From NCBI RefSeq assembly GCF_902779965.1, contig NZ_CACZDK010000032.1, positions 1-40,817 of the forward strand: a stretch of DNA of 40,817 bases, in the 5' to 3' direction. Below are positions 23,700-32,594 of the stretch, piece after piece. Under the pieces are notes generated by a model that was not told the DNA's origin, ran no database searches, and saw only the letters and a list, made by a program, of their open reading frames with translations. The position numbers were made by a program, and so were the translations under genes. Position 1 is the first letter of the stretch. Each line of letters starts with the position of its first letter. This DNA is from Fibrobacter succinogenes. Its GTDB lineage: Bacteria; Fibrobacterota; Fibrobacteria; Fibrobacterales; Fibrobacteraceae.

Positions 23700-24310
23700 T
23701 AGGCAAGCCCTATCCGTTCAAAATGCTTTTTCATCACGCGGCGGGCGATAAACGACCCCACAACCGCGCCCAAAATACCAAATGCGAATATGGCCACCAA
23801 AGGCCAGTAACTGTTTGCAAGTTCGGCCATCTTCGCGACATAGCCTTCATCGCTCATGCCGCTCGCATACGCCAGGTATTCTTCGGTAGAAAGCCACAAC
23901 GGAAGCATCATCGAAGATGACAAAAGGCTCATGGAGACATTTGCCGAGAACAAGCCCCAAAAAGACTTGTGCAAAATTTTCAAGCAAAAGCCTGTCAAAA
24001 CACCTACAGTCACAAAAATCGGCAACATCAAAAGGCTCTGTCCCATCATCAGCATCACACAGCCGAAGAAACTGCTGAACAACAAGCAGCAAAAAATCGG
24101 CCTATCAATCTTCAAGAAGAACAGAAACAGCGGAATACTCGTCACAAGGCTGATGCTTCCTGTTGAAAAAATGATCAGCGCCGGAATGTAGCCGATGCTT
24201 GACGAAGCAAATGCAAGCACGAAATAGAGTGCCGCAAAGATGCCGACATTCACCAGGTCGCGCACCAAGGTATTCGAAGATTTCTTACCAGTTGTTTTCA
24301 CATTAGGCAT
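23699..24310 (-). CDS. ECF transporter substrate-binding (S) component, MptD/Trep_Strep family
   Basis: The 203-residue membrane protein has five to six hydrophobic segments. RDLVNVGIFAALYFVLAF near the N-terminus, GMSDEGYVAKMAEL and the C-terminal GILGAVVGSFIARRVMKKH fit the Trep_Strep/MptD family of putative S components. This family often sits next to ECF T/A genes and YbtPQ-like ABC genes in Firmicutes and treponemes, including siderophore loci such as that of equibactin. The substrate is not known; iron or a siderophore breakdown product is plausible. ATG 24310 is seven bases from GGAG and is better placed than ATG 24316. It lies 12 bases after feoB. Confidence 0.8.
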   Translation of the reverse strand: MPNVKTTGKKSSNTLVRDLVNVGIFAALYFVLAFASSSIGYIPALIIFSTGSISLVTSIPLFLFFLKIDRPIFCCLLFSSFFGCVMLMMGQSLLMLPIFVTVGVLTGFCLKILHKSFWGLFSANVSMSLLSSSMMLPLWLSTEEYLAYASGMSDEGYVAKMAELANSYWPLVAIFAFGILGAVVGSFIARRVMKKHFERIGLA

Positions 24311-24322
24311 AAGCATTCTCCT

Positions 24323-26353
24323 TTAGAAAATAAGCAGTCCGATATGATAGCCGATAAAGCCCAAACCCAGCGATAGAGCGATGTAGTACCCCATAATCGT
24401 AGCCAGCCACTTAATGGCCCCCACCTCGCGGTAAGTCGTACCCATGGCAAGTACGCAGGGGACGTTGAACATGGAAGCAAAAAGGAATGCCAGGGCTTCC
24501 GGTTTCGAAATCGTTTTGGCAAGGACCTCGCCCAAATTGTCGCTCGCCGCCACACGGGTCACCAACGAGAACGCTTCTCCGGTATGGTTAAACAGCGTAC
24601 TCATAATGCCAAGGGACGCTTCCTTGCTGAACATTCCACCTAGGTACGAGATGAAGAGTTCCCAACGCATGCCGAAGAACATCGTCACAGGCTCAATCGC
24701 ATTGCCGATCCTGTACAGAATCGTATTTTCGACATTGCCGTCGCTCGCATAAGAAAGCGCCCAGAACACCGCGGCCACCATAAGGATCATCTTGAGGGCC
24801 TTCTTGAAAATGCCCCAAGTGCTGCGCCCGACCATCGCGGCAATCATCTTCCAATGCGGCTTATGGTAAGGAGGCAATTCCATAATCATGCCCACACGCT
24901 CGTTTTCGGGGATAAGCTTTTTGCCAAACAAGATGGACGAAAGCCAAAACGACAGGAAAATCAGCGCCACGTAACCGATGGCAAAGAACGGAGCCGCAGA
25001 ACCGAAGAAAGTAGAAGCCAGGAACAGCACCACGGCCACCTTGGAGCCGCACGGAATCGCCCACAGGAGTACCAGGGCGAACAAGCGCTGCCCGCGGGTA
25101 TCAAGCACACGCGTCCCGCAGACAGCACCCGCCGTACAACCAATTCCAGAAAACAGCGGCATGATAGCCTTGCCATGCAGCCCCAAGCGAGAAAGCCAGT
25201 TGTCAAACGCATACGAGAATCGCGCCATATAGCCGATTTCTTCAAGAATGCGGAAGACGAATATTATTGAGAAAATGAAACTCGTCATGCAAACCGTGAT
25301 GCAGGTTCCGCCCACCAAGACGTTATTGACAAACGAGACCACAACAGGCCAAGCACCAAGCGATGCGCCAGCCTTCTCCACAAGCGACTGCAGGAGCGGT
25401 TGCAAGCCAAAACCGATTCCCATGCCGGGGAAAGCGAGGATCATGCAAGCAAGGAGTGCCACCACCATAATGACGAACGAGAATATCTTGCCCTTGATAC
25501 GGTGAGTCGCAATGCGGTCCCACTTTCCGAACACCTTGTCGGGTGCTTTTTCGTTGCAGGATTCTTTTACGATTTTATAAATCCAACGGTACTTGGCCTC
25601 CCCTGTTGCAATACCGCCATCACCGACATTTCCAAGAATCGTCTCAACGGCATTACGCCTTGCAAATGGGAGGTTATCCTTAACCGCTTGGCGCACGAGC
25701 TTGTCGTTTTCAAGCAGTTTAACGGCAAGCCACATTTTTTCAGAATTTCCCAGTTTAATCTCCCCCAAGGCCTCTTCAAGCAGATGGAGCGGAGACTCTA
25801 CCTTATTTTCGCCGATCTCTTCCAATTCTTTTCGAAGTTCACCGGAATCTAGGAATCTCGGAAATTTTACAGCCAATTCCAAAGTTCTCAGGAATACGGG
25901 GTATCGTTTGGTCTCGGCAGCACTGAAGCCAAGAACCGGGACGCCCAATTTCTTTTCGATAGACTCCACATCAATTTTTTTACCGGCAGCCTCGGCAACA
26001 TCCATCATATTGAGGACCAGCATTACAGGGGCCCTGATGCCCACGAAATCGGCGAGCATATAGAGGCTGCGTTCCAACTGCGAAGCATCAACCAAAATGC
26101 AGACTAAATCAGCCACACCACCGTGAATGTAATTACGGGTAACGACTTCTTCTTCGGAATTCGCAGAAAGCCCGTAACTACCCGGCAAATCGACGACCTT
26201 GTATTCAACGCCGTTATAACTGAAAAAACCTTCGGCGCGTTCCACCGTTTTCCCGGGCCAGTTACCCACCCGCTGGTGAAGACCCGTAAGGTTATTGAAC
26301 AGGGTTGACTTTCCCGAATTCGGCTGGCCTAAAAGAGCAATCGTTTTAGCCAT
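24323..26353 (-). CDS. feoB: FeoB-family ferrous iron transporter, divergent form
   Basis: The 676-residue protein has an N-terminal GTPase domain: G1 GQPNSGKST (9-17), G2 region NWPGKTVE with Thr36, G3 DLPG (55-58), G4 NMMD (115-118) and G5 SAAET. It is followed by a linker (about 170-270) and membrane helices. The second gate shows VPCVLAMGTTYREVG, as in FeoB. In the first gate, where canonical FeoB has CSARLPVY, this protein reads AIPCGSKVAVV (about residues 430-440), keeping only the Cys context. It may thus differ in substrate or coupling. A canonical FeoB end lies at 1-453. FeoA is immediately upstream (one-base gap) and the ECF genes follow. It likely takes up Fe2+ released from siderophores in the periplasm. 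Confidence 0.88.
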   Translation of the reverse strand: MAKTIALLGQPNSGKSTLFNNLTGLHQRVGNWPGKTVERAEGFFSYNGVEYKVVDLPGSYGLSANSEEEVVTRNYIHGGVADLVCILVDASQLERSLYMLADFVGIRAPVMLVLNMMDVAEAAGKKIDVESIEKKLGVPVLGFSAAETKRYPVFLRTLELAVKFPRFLDSGELRKELEEIGENKVESPLHLLEEALGEIKLGNSEKMWLAVKLLENDKLVRQAVKDNLPFARRNAVETILGNVGDGGIATGEAKYRWIYKIVKESCNEKAPDKVFGKWDRIATHRIKGKIFSFVIMVVALLACMILAFPGMGIGFGLQPLLQSLVEKAGASLGAWPVVVSFVNNVLVGGTCITVCMTSFIFSIIFVFRILEEIGYMARFSYAFDNWLSRLGLHGKAIMPLFSGIGCTAGAVCGTRVLDTRGQRLFALVLLWAIPCGSKVAVVLFLASTFFGSAAPFFAIGYVALIFLSFWLSSILFGKKLIPENERVGMIMELPPYHKPHWKMIAAMVGRSTWGIFKKALKMILMVAAVFWALSYASDGNVENTILYRIGNAIEPVTMFFGMRWELFISYLGGMFSKEASLGIMSTLFNHTGEAFSLVTRVAASDNLGEVLAKTISKPEALAFLFASMFNVPCVLAMGTTYREVGAIKWLATIMGYYIALSLGLGFIGYHIGLLIF

Positions 26354-26354
26354 A

Positions 26355-26606
26355 CTACTTTTCCACCCTAGCTAAAATTTGCGAACATTCCCTACGGTTC
26401 ACCGCAATGACAGTATCGCGGCAAAAAACGAGTACTGGAGAGCGACCGTCATTTTTCAAAAGCGTAAAGGAAGAGCCCGGAGTAAGTCCGATAGAAATGA
26501 TTCTGGAGATAAAGCGGGAATCGCCTTCAATCTTAGCGATGTTCCCGCTAGAATTTTCACCCATTTCGCCAAGTGAAATAGCACGGATGTTTTCTTCTTG
26601 CATCAT
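26355..26606 (-). CDS. feoA: FeoA-type SH3-like protein
   Basis: The 83-residue protein fits FeoA in size and sequence: ISLGEMGENSSGNIAKIEGDSRFISRIISIGLTPGSSF shows the small beta-barrel with the conserved G-L-T-P-G-S turn (quoted in part: IGLTPGSSF), followed by DTVIAVNRRECSQILA. FeoA binds the cytosolic face of FeoB and modulates GTPase-driven transport. Two adjacent ATG codons exist (26606 and 26603). It lies four bases after receptor 2 and one base before feoB. Confidence 0.88.
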   Translation of the reverse strand: MMQEENIRAISLGEMGENSSGNIAKIEGDSRFISRIISIGLTPGSSFTLLKNDGRSPVLVFCRDTVIAVNRRECSQILARVEK

Positions 26607-26610
26607 CTTC

Positions 26611-28839
26611 CTACCTAAAACTGTACCTTATCTTTGTCGCATAAGAACGGCCAGGCTTACTTTCGCCGTAATTGTCATAAACAACGCGGTCTGTCAGGTT
26701 TTCCACCTCAAAACTCCAGGCGAGCTTATTGTCCCACACCGAGTATTCAATGCCCACATCTTGCGAGAAAGACGCAGGAATCATGCGGTCCTGACGGGAA
26801 CTGATTTTCCAACCGTAATAGTATTCAGCGGTATAATTGGCGGCCCACCAGAGTTTCAAGAAATCTTCTTTGTTAATCAAGTCACCAATATGGAATTCCG
26901 CGAGATAGTTCATAAAATACCGCGGGATATTCGGTACAATGGCATTTTCGGGAATTCCCTGCTTAGCCACATAATCGATGTTGCGCAAATCCTGGAATGT
27001 CCAATTCGTCCCGAGCAAGATATATTCATTCAAATCAAGCTTCACATCACCTTCGTAGCCCCAACCGCGAATCGGGTCAAGGTTAGAATAGGGTGTTGCC
27101 ACCTGCGCTAACATTATATACTGAATTTTATTCTTGTAGTATGAATAGAAAAAGTCTCCGTCAAAACGGAAGCGCGTCACCAAAGGGAGTTCCATCAAGT
27201 CAATGGAAATACCCGCATTAAAATTATCCACAGCCTCGGGCATCAAGCCAACAGCGGCACTAACCTTAGCCCCGTCGCCAAAAAGTTCTTCAGAACTCGG
27301 AAGGCGCACCGCGTGCTGGTACGAACCTTTTATCGCAAACGGCTTGACGATTTGGAACCGGATACTTTCGTCATAACTAAATTCTTTGTAGTCATCCGAC
27401 TGCAATTCGGGTTCATTGAGCGTAGAATAGACCGGCTTTGAAATTTCGGCTTTCAGGTAATGGAACTTGAAACCAATCAAATTCTGAATATGTTCGTCCC
27501 AAATACGGTCTTCTAGCGAAAGCCCTGTCGTCATCGAATAAGTCTTGCCAGGAAATCCTGCCATATTGAAACCCACCATTTCGGAGCCCACGTCATCTTC
27601 TGGATTCTCCTTGCGGTATCTGAACAAGGTATTCCAATAAACCGTCTGATTCTTGTAGAATTCATAATCCAGGTTCAACAGGTCATTGAAATCAAACGAT
27701 TCTACCGTACGTAATTTCGGGAGTCCCACCATCGAAAGTTCGCCAACATTTCTCGATGCCGTATCGCAAGAAAACCAGTTACGGCAATGAATGCGCGAAG
27801 TATCCGTCACTGTATTTTCACCGTAAGCGAACGAAAAATAATTGCCAAAGTCCAGACCTTTCACAAAAAGATTCTTCTTGTCTAACCCGAATGTTGTACC
27901 AAAACTATAGCCATCCATCGTCGTTTCTGTAATACGGAATGTATTCCCCTGGACTTCATGTTCACTTGCTCCATAGCTAGCGCCAAGCGAAACGTTATCG
28001 AACCAGGCCCCCATCAGGTTCGTAAACACCTGCACATTATACGAAGTATAATGGTCATGATCGCGAATGACAGAAGTATCCTTACCCGTCGAACTTTTCA
28101 TGTACGGGGACGTGAATTCATAATCGTTATCGGAATGGTTAAAGTAACCCGATACGCCAACTTCAAGGGCGGCCGCGCCTACAATGCTATCAATGGTATG
28201 GCTTGCCGTAAGCGAGGCCTTGTGTGTATTGTAACTCGCCAGGCTGTAAGAAGCATCAACCGAATTAGCAGGGCGTTTCTTGGTAATGATGTTGATAGCG
28301 CCGCCTGCGCCGTCGGTTGCAAAACGCGCCGGAATGTAGCCCTTGTACACCTCGATATCGGCAATCTGGTCTATAGGGATATCGTCAAGACCGAGGTTTC
28401 CCTGAGTTTCTATCGGGACGCCATTCACGAGCACCTTGATGTTCTTGCCTTCCATACCACGGATATTGATTTTGCCCTCGCCGCCCATGCCTCCGGACTT
28501 GCGTACTTTAACTCCCGAAGAAGTATTGACTGCTTTCGAGATACTCTTGCTGGTATTCTGAAGTTCCGTAGCGTCGATGGTCGAAACGGTTTCCACCTTT
28601 TTCGCTTGCTTTGCCTGCTCTGCTTCGGCATCAGTTTCCACCGAAAGTTCATCCAGCTGGGTAACACCCGCAGAAGGCGCATTATTCTCGGCGCTTGTAT
28701 TAGCCGCACTAGGCTCTTCCAAAAAATCGTCAATCGACGTCACTTCTTCATCTTGGGCTCGCACGGAAACCGCCGCCATCAGCGTAATCAAAACGACCGT
28801 CAAAGCAAGCGTCATCATCGTGAAATCAAACTTCTTCAT
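26611..28839 (-). CDS. TonB-dependent outer-membrane receptor 2 (siderophore type)
   Basis: The 742-residue receptor has a signal peptide ending SVRAQ (residue 29), an acidic spacer, a plug (about 80-205; SGVKVRKSGGMGGEGKINIR, then ARFATDGAGGAINIITKK) and a barrel ending YATKIRYSF. It is paralogous to receptor 1 over its whole length; both share the short motifs EEVTSIDDFLEE/EDVTNFDEFFAEE and GVTxLDE between signal peptide and plug, one of which may serve as TonB box. It sits between exbD and feoA in an operon with its own TonB system, so energy supply and receptor are made together. The ligand is not readable, but iron-siderophore is the best inference from context. Confidence 0.9.
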   Translation of the reverse strand: MKKFDFTMMTLALTVVLITLMAAVSVRAQDEEVTSIDDFLEEPSAANTSAENNAPSAGVTQLDELSVETDAEAEQAKQAKKVETVSTIDATELQNTSKSISKAVNTSSGVKVRKSGGMGGEGKINIRGMEGKNIKVLVNGVPIETQGNLGLDDIPIDQIADIEVYKGYIPARFATDGAGGAINIITKKRPANSVDASYSLASYNTHKASLTASHTIDSIVGAAALEVGVSGYFNHSDNDYEFTSPYMKSSTGKDTSVIRDHDHYTSYNVQVFTNLMGAWFDNVSLGASYGASEHEVQGNTFRITETTMDGYSFGTTFGLDKKNLFVKGLDFGNYFSFAYGENTVTDTSRIHCRNWFSCDTASRNVGELSMVGLPKLRTVESFDFNDLLNLDYEFYKNQTVYWNTLFRYRKENPEDDVGSEMVGFNMAGFPGKTYSMTTGLSLEDRIWDEHIQNLIGFKFHYLKAEISKPVYSTLNEPELQSDDYKEFSYDESIRFQIVKPFAIKGSYQHAVRLPSSEELFGDGAKVSAAVGLMPEAVDNFNAGISIDLMELPLVTRFRFDGDFFYSYYKNKIQYIMLAQVATPYSNLDPIRGWGYEGDVKLDLNEYILLGTNWTFQDLRNIDYVAKQGIPENAIVPNIPRYFMNYLAEFHIGDLINKEDFLKLWWAANYTAEYYYGWKISSRQDRMIPASFSQDVGIEYSVWDNKLAWSFEVENLTDRVVYDNYGESKPGRSYATKIRYSFR

Positions 28840-28845
28840 AGTGAA

Positions 28846-29241
28846 TTATTCTCCACCTTCTAATTCGTTTATCAGCTGGATGTTGTAGAGTTTTTCAACC
28901 TGCAAGATGTCAAGCACAACAGCGATACGTTCGTAAGTCGTTCCCTTGTCGATTTTAATCGCCACAGGAGATTTCTTGTTCTGAACGGCAGCGGCCTTGA
29001 CGCGCAAATCATCAGGCGTTCCTCGCTCGCCATTGAAAGCGAGTTCCGTTTCAGAAAGTTCGATGTACAGGCCTTCTGGCGTATCGCGCTTGACTTCGCT
29101 CTGCGTCTCAGGCAAAATCAACTTGAGCACCGATTCATCTTGTTTAAAAACGGAGGTGACAAGGAAAAACACCAACAGCAGAAAGACGCAGTCAATCAGC
29201 GGCGTCATATCGGGGCGGATGCGGCGGGTACGGCGGGCCAT
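28846..29241 (-). CDS. exbD: ExbD/TolR biopolymer transport protein
   Basis: The 131-residue protein has a basic N-terminus, one membrane helix with the essential Asp in MTPLIDCVFLLLVFF (about residue 17), and a periplasmic domain (VAIKIDKGTTYERIAVVLDIL) typical of ExbD. With ExbB it uses proton flow to energise TonB. ATG 29241 directly follows the exbB stop (TAAATG), indicating coupled translation. Receptor 2 follows after six bases. Confidence 0.93.
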   Translation of the reverse strand: MARRTRRIRPDMTPLIDCVFLLLVFFLVTSVFKQDESVLKLILPETQSEVKRDTPEGLYIELSETELAFNGERGTPDDLRVKAAAVQNKKSPVAIKIDKGTTYERIAVVLDILQVEKLYNIQLINELEGGE

Positions 29242-29826
29242 TTACGTTTCCTCATCAGCAGCATCTGCTGTAGCAATTTCATGTCTATGGTCTTTTTCCT
29301 TCAAAATGCGGCCCAGACGCAGAAGCACATCGTTTTCCACATTATCCTGTTCCGATTCAAGACGGGCATTCAGGTAATTGAAGGAGATTACATGCGGGAT
29401 GGCGACCACGAGACCGATGACCGTTGTAATCAAGGCCAGCTTAATGCCTGTTGCAAAAGCCCCGGCATCCGAAAGCCCGGAAACCGCAATAACGCTAAAC
29501 GCGTTGAAGATACCAAACACCGTTCCCAAAAGGCCGAGCAGCGGAGAGATGCTCGCGATGTTCTCGATGGTGGTAAGACCCTTCGAAAGCGGCGAGAAAG
29601 CCAGCGCAATCTCGGTGCGAATACTTTCGACAATGATGTGGTGATCGGTATTGTGGGTCACCACACGATGCAGGATCTTCGCCGGAAGGCGCTTGCGAAT
29701 GCTCCTGTTGAAAAGAACGAGAGCGATAACCTTCCATACGATAATCGCATAGCCCACAAAGTTCATAGCCACGAGCACGTAGGCAATCACGCCGCCCTGC
29801 TGGATAAAGTCTAAGATGTAGTTCAT
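29242..29826 (-). CDS. exbB: ExbB/MotA/TolQ-type proton channel protein
   Basis: The 194-residue protein shows three membrane helices, with the family segment LTTIENIASISPLLGLLGTV (about residues 95-114) and GIKLALITTVIGLVVAIP in the last helices, where the conserved Thr residues line the proton path. I start at ATG 29826 (MNYILDF), six bases from AAGGA. A longer upstream frame to 29952 would overlap tonB by more than 100 bases and is unlikely. It lies ten bases after tonB. Confidence 0.92.
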   Translation of the reverse strand: MNYILDFIQQGGVIAYVLVAMNFVGYAIIVWKVIALVLFNRSIRKRLPAKILHRVVTHNTDHHIIVESIRTEIALAFSPLSKGLTTIENIASISPLLGLLGTVFGIFNAFSVIAVSGLSDAGAFATGIKLALITTVIGLVVAIPHVISFNYLNARLESEQDNVENDVLLRLGRILKEKDHRHEIATADAADEET

Positions 29827-29836
29827 GAATTTCCTT

Positions 29837-30532
29837 TTATTGATGCAGATTGTACTTGATTGGAATCTCCATTTTCCAGGTATCCTTTTCCAGGATTTCG
29901 GGAATAGGCTTGAATTTCGGAAGCGATTGCACGGCAGCAAGGGCGCTTTCATTCAATGAGGAATACGGGCACGGTTTTGCAACCACCGCATCGCTAATGG
30001 CACCATCCTTGGCTACCGTAAACTGGACACGCACCGTCCCCTCCTGCTTTAAGCGGCGGGCTGTCGCTGGGTAATCCTTGCGCTTTTCGAATTCCTTCGA
30101 AAGCCCCATCAAGTAGGCACGCGTCACCTTCATCAGCGAATCCTTCGAAGGCTTCGGCGGAGGAGGTGGCGGAGGCGGAGGAGCCACAGGTTCTTCGACA
30201 ACAGGAGCTGTTTCTACCACTTCGGCATCCGTAACCATAATCGGTTCCGGTTCTGGCTCAGGTTCCTGTTCCGGAACTGTATCTTGCACGATGTTCGGGA
30301 TAACCTTCGCCCGCACAATCTTCTTCACAATTTTCTTGATTTCAGGAGGCGGTTCCGGCGGCGTGAGCAGCAGTCGTTCCACATGGATGACTTCAGCATC
30401 CTCGCGCGTCGTAACCACTTGAGTATTCCTCAAAAAGCCCCATGCATAGAAGCCGATATGCAATAGGATTGCAAGACCGACGCCTACCCAGAAGGCGTTT
30501 TTCATGAGGAATGATGCGTAAGGGTTTCTCAT
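29837..30532 (-). CDS. tonB: TonB energy transducer
   Basis: The 231-residue protein has a single N-terminal membrane anchor (about 13-33; FWVGVGLAILLHIGFYAWGF), a periplasmic spacer rich in Pro and Glu (EPEPEPEP and a run of eight Pro before KP, about 95-130), and a C-terminal TonB domain (about 150-231; GTVRVQFTVAKDGAI, ALAAVQSLPKFKPI, IKYNL). It links the ExbBD motor to the outer-membrane receptors. ATG 30532 is directly after the stop of the barrel gene (TAGATG). Confidence 0.92.
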   Translation of the reverse strand: MRNPYASFLMKNAFWVGVGLAILLHIGFYAWGFLRNTQVVTTREDAEVIHVERLLLTPPEPPPEIKKIVKKIVRAKVIPNIVQDTVPEQEPEPEPEPIMVTDAEVVETAPVVEEPVAPPPPPPPPPKPSKDSLMKVTRAYLMGLSKEFEKRKDYPATARRLKQEGTVRVQFTVAKDGAISDAVVAKPCPYSSLNESALAAVQSLPKFKPIPEILEKDTWKMEIPIKYNLHQ

Positions 30533-31744
30533 CTAGAAATAGTACTTGGCCTTTGCCCAAACTTCACAGTTCTTATCGTAATTGGCGAGCTGCCCGCGCT
30601 TGCCACCGAAATGGTCATAGCCGGCCGAAAGCGTCACCTGGTCCGTAACCGCGTAATCGCCTGCCGCGCGCGCATAGTAAGCAAGGTTATCGATATCGAA
30701 CATCCCATAAAGCGAAAGCTTGAGCGTATTGTTTAAAAGTTCCTTCGAGATGCGGAAGGTCATTTCAGAGCTATTCTTCTCAGCCGCAAGTTCGTCCGTG
30801 TAGTCAGCGATATACTTGTGCAGGTACTGCACCATGAACGTCCAGTTGTCACCAGCATACCAATCGATTCCACCGAGCGCATTGAACGTATTCTTGCGGG
30901 CGTAATCAAGATTACTCTTGTAACCGAGAGCTTCACCAAAATATTCCGCAACTTCGGCCCGAATAACGAATTCCCCAAGCGGCATGGAAATATCGCCACC
31001 AATCATCGTCATGGTTTCGTGAACACCACGGATAACGATGGAATCCTTTTCGAAATCGTAACCCGCAACCGTTACCGGCGACTGGCTATGTGTATGCAAT
31101 GCTGAAACCGAGAAATCGAAATTCGAGAGGAAAAACGAGAGGCGCGTTCCGAAATCACCGTTCTTGAAACGGGTATCGGGGCCTTCCGGAAAATCGAGAA
31201 TCGCATTTTCCGGCATATCCGGACGCCACGGGTTTTCTGCCTGGATAGGCATCTGGAAATAACGCGGAGCAGGAACGTAAACGATTTCCGCATTCACGCG
31301 TTCCCCGGGATACTTGACGCGGAAACCATCTACAGCCATGCGCAGATCATCGTAATCACTGGACATGAATTCCGTGTAATCTACCGGCGAAATCAAATCG
31401 GTGACTCTAAGGCCATCCGCAACGCCCCATACGACAATCTGGCGGCCCGCCCGGACTTCCAAGAAGTTATTCGAATAATTCAAATAGGCTTCTTGCAACT
31501 GCACGCCAGTACGATCGTCCAAGATACTGTTATGCACCGCATTCAGACTCGCAAACAGGTATGCGTCTTCGTAATCAACGCGCATCTCGGTACGCAGGCG
31601 CGTCCTCGACGACGTCAAGTCGTGAGGCCACTGCGTCTGGACCGCATGATACGTATCCACGAAACCGTTGAACTGGAACGGACTTTCTTGGGCGAAGGCG
31701 GTTGCTGCCGCCAATCCAACCACTAACCACCAACCATTAGCCAC
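30533..31744 (-). CDS. Outer-membrane beta-barrel protein of the iron operon (DUF1302-like)
   Basis: The 403-residue product has a signal peptide (AAATAFA, cut before QE, about residue 19) lacking the usual N-terminal Lys/Arg, and a barrel-like body that ends in Phe (KAKYYF). FNGFVDTYHAV, LQEAYLNYS and LEVRAGRQIVVWGVADGLRV recall barrel proteins that accompany a LolA-like protein and an RND/MMPL pump. Start is GTG 31744 with AGAGGG nine bases upstream; it overlaps nothing and follows the LolA-like gene by two bases. Its presence in a TonB/receptor operon is unusual. It may secrete or receive a lipid or hydrophobic compound, but function is unknown. Confidence 0.72.
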   Translation of the reverse strand: MANGWWLVVGLAAATAFAQESPFQFNGFVDTYHAVQTQWPHDLTSSRTRLRTEMRVDYEDAYLFASLNAVHNSILDDRTGVQLQEAYLNYSNNFLEVRAGRQIVVWGVADGLRVTDLISPVDYTEFMSSDYDDLRMAVDGFRVKYPGERVNAEIVYVPAPRYFQMPIQAENPWRPDMPENAILDFPEGPDTRFKNGDFGTRLSFFLSNFDFSVSALHTHSQSPVTVAGYDFEKDSIVIRGVHETMTMIGGDISMPLGEFVIRAEVAEYFGEALGYKSNLDYARKNTFNALGGIDWYAGDNWTFMVQYLHKYIADYTDELAAEKNSSEMTFRISKELLNNTLKLSLYGMFDIDNLAYYARAAGDYAVTDQVTLSAGYDHFGGKRGQLANYDKNCEVWAKAKYYF

Positions 31745-31746
31745 TA

Positions 31747-32529
31747 TTACAGCCCTCTTTCCAGGCGCGGAACGGTGAACGTCTTCGCATCCAGCGGGAT
31801 GTTGAACTTGAGGTCGCCAAATTCAAGAATCGTCTTGTGGTTCGTCTGCACGTTTTCCATGCTCATCTTGGCAATAGCCCAGAATCCATCGACCTGCGTG
31901 ACCTTCTCCACCTTCAAGAAACGATGCAGTTTGCCAAGCTTGTCGTAATATTCCACCTTTGCCGCAATCAAGCAATCCTTGCGGATCCACGAGACCTTCT
32001 TCGAAAAGATTTCATCGTTCTTCTTGGGCACCGATTCGATGACCCAGCAATCCACGCCGTCCACTTTCTCTTCACGCAAGAGCGTATGCGTATCTTCATC
32101 GATATTGCGCTGGCCCACATCGTCGTAAGTGAAGTCGGAACCCATGAAGTAATCCGTCTTGGAACTCTTTCCGCTGATGCGGCGCGTTTTCTTCATGGCG
32201 GGCAAGTAAAGCCACTTGTCGTCATCCTTGCTGATATCGTCGTAATCAACCGTCAGGAATCCCGTACCCTTCACATCGTTGGGATAACGGAAGAACATGA
32301 TCTGCTTGGTATCCTTGCCTACGTCCATCGCAAACGAGGTAATCTTGCGTTCACGCTTCGCACCAGCCTTGTTGATAAGCGTCATCGAGAGTTCGGAACT
32401 GCGCGTATCGCCATCGGGACGGTCCTTCACCTTCTGGATGACATCACGGCCCGAAAGCCCCTCCGCCGCCACTAACGAAGCCATTGCGACAACCAGTATC
32501 GCGCCTTTTTTAAACATTTTCAAATCCAT
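31747..32529 (-). CDS. Periplasmic LolA-like (outer-membrane lipoprotein-sorting type) protein
   Basis: The 260-residue product has a signal peptide (residues 1-22, ending LVAAEG) and a LolA/RseB-like half-barrel body. [32 protein letters not shown] and [10 protein letters not shown] are typical of the family annotated as outer membrane lipoprotein-sorting protein, often encoded with a barrel protein and an MMPL pump. Such proteins bind hydrophobic molecules in the periplasm. It heads the eleven-gene iron operon with AGGAGG five bases before ATG. AraC-type site C and a DtxR-like box lie upstream. Its link to iron is given by position only. An MMPL gene fragment lies at 39756-40817. Confidence 0.82.
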   Translation of the reverse strand: MDLKMFKKGAILVVAMASLVAAEGLSGRDVIQKVKDRPDGDTRSSELSMTLINKAGAKRERKITSFAMDVGKDTKQIMFFRYPNDVKGTGFLTVDYDDISKDDDKWLYLPAMKKTRRISGKSSKTDYFMGSDFTYDDVGQRNIDEDTHTLLREEKVDGVDCWVIESVPKKNDEIFSKKVSWIRKDCLIAAKVEYYDKLGKLHRFLKVEKVTQVDGFWAIAKMSMENVQTNHKTILEFGDLKFNIPLDAKTFTVPRLERGL

Positions 32530-32540
32530 ATTATCCTCCT

Positions 32541-32565
32541 GCCGACAATTCGGCGTTTTTCGCCG
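32541..32565 (-). promoter_or_regulatory. Two competing short hairpins in the leader of the eleven-gene operon
   Basis: In the minus-strand RNA, CGGCG-AAAAA-CGCCG (plus 32551-32565) and GCCGA-ATTG-TCGGC (plus 32541-32554) share bases and cannot form together. The second lies directly before the ribosome site AGGAGG. The stems are only five pairs each. Confidence 0.35.
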
Positions 32566-32566
32566 C

Positions 32567-32585
32567 TAAAGTTAGCCTAAACTTA
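32567..32585. promoter_or_regulatory. DtxR/IdeR-like iron box at the eleven-gene operon
   Basis: TAAAGTTAGCCTAAACTTA matches 15 of 19 positions of the DtxR/IdeR consensus TTAGGTTAGCCTAACCTAA, including the central GTTAGCCTAA. It lies between AraC-type site C and the start of the LolA-like gene, where bound repressor could block transcription. Confidence 0.5.
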
Positions 32586-32594
32586 TTTTTTACA

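Noticed and set aside
29827-29952. Longer start of the exbB frame at 29952
   Set aside because: It would overlap tonB by more than 100 bases and add an unrelated basic stretch; ATG 29826 has a good ribosome site and fits ExbB.
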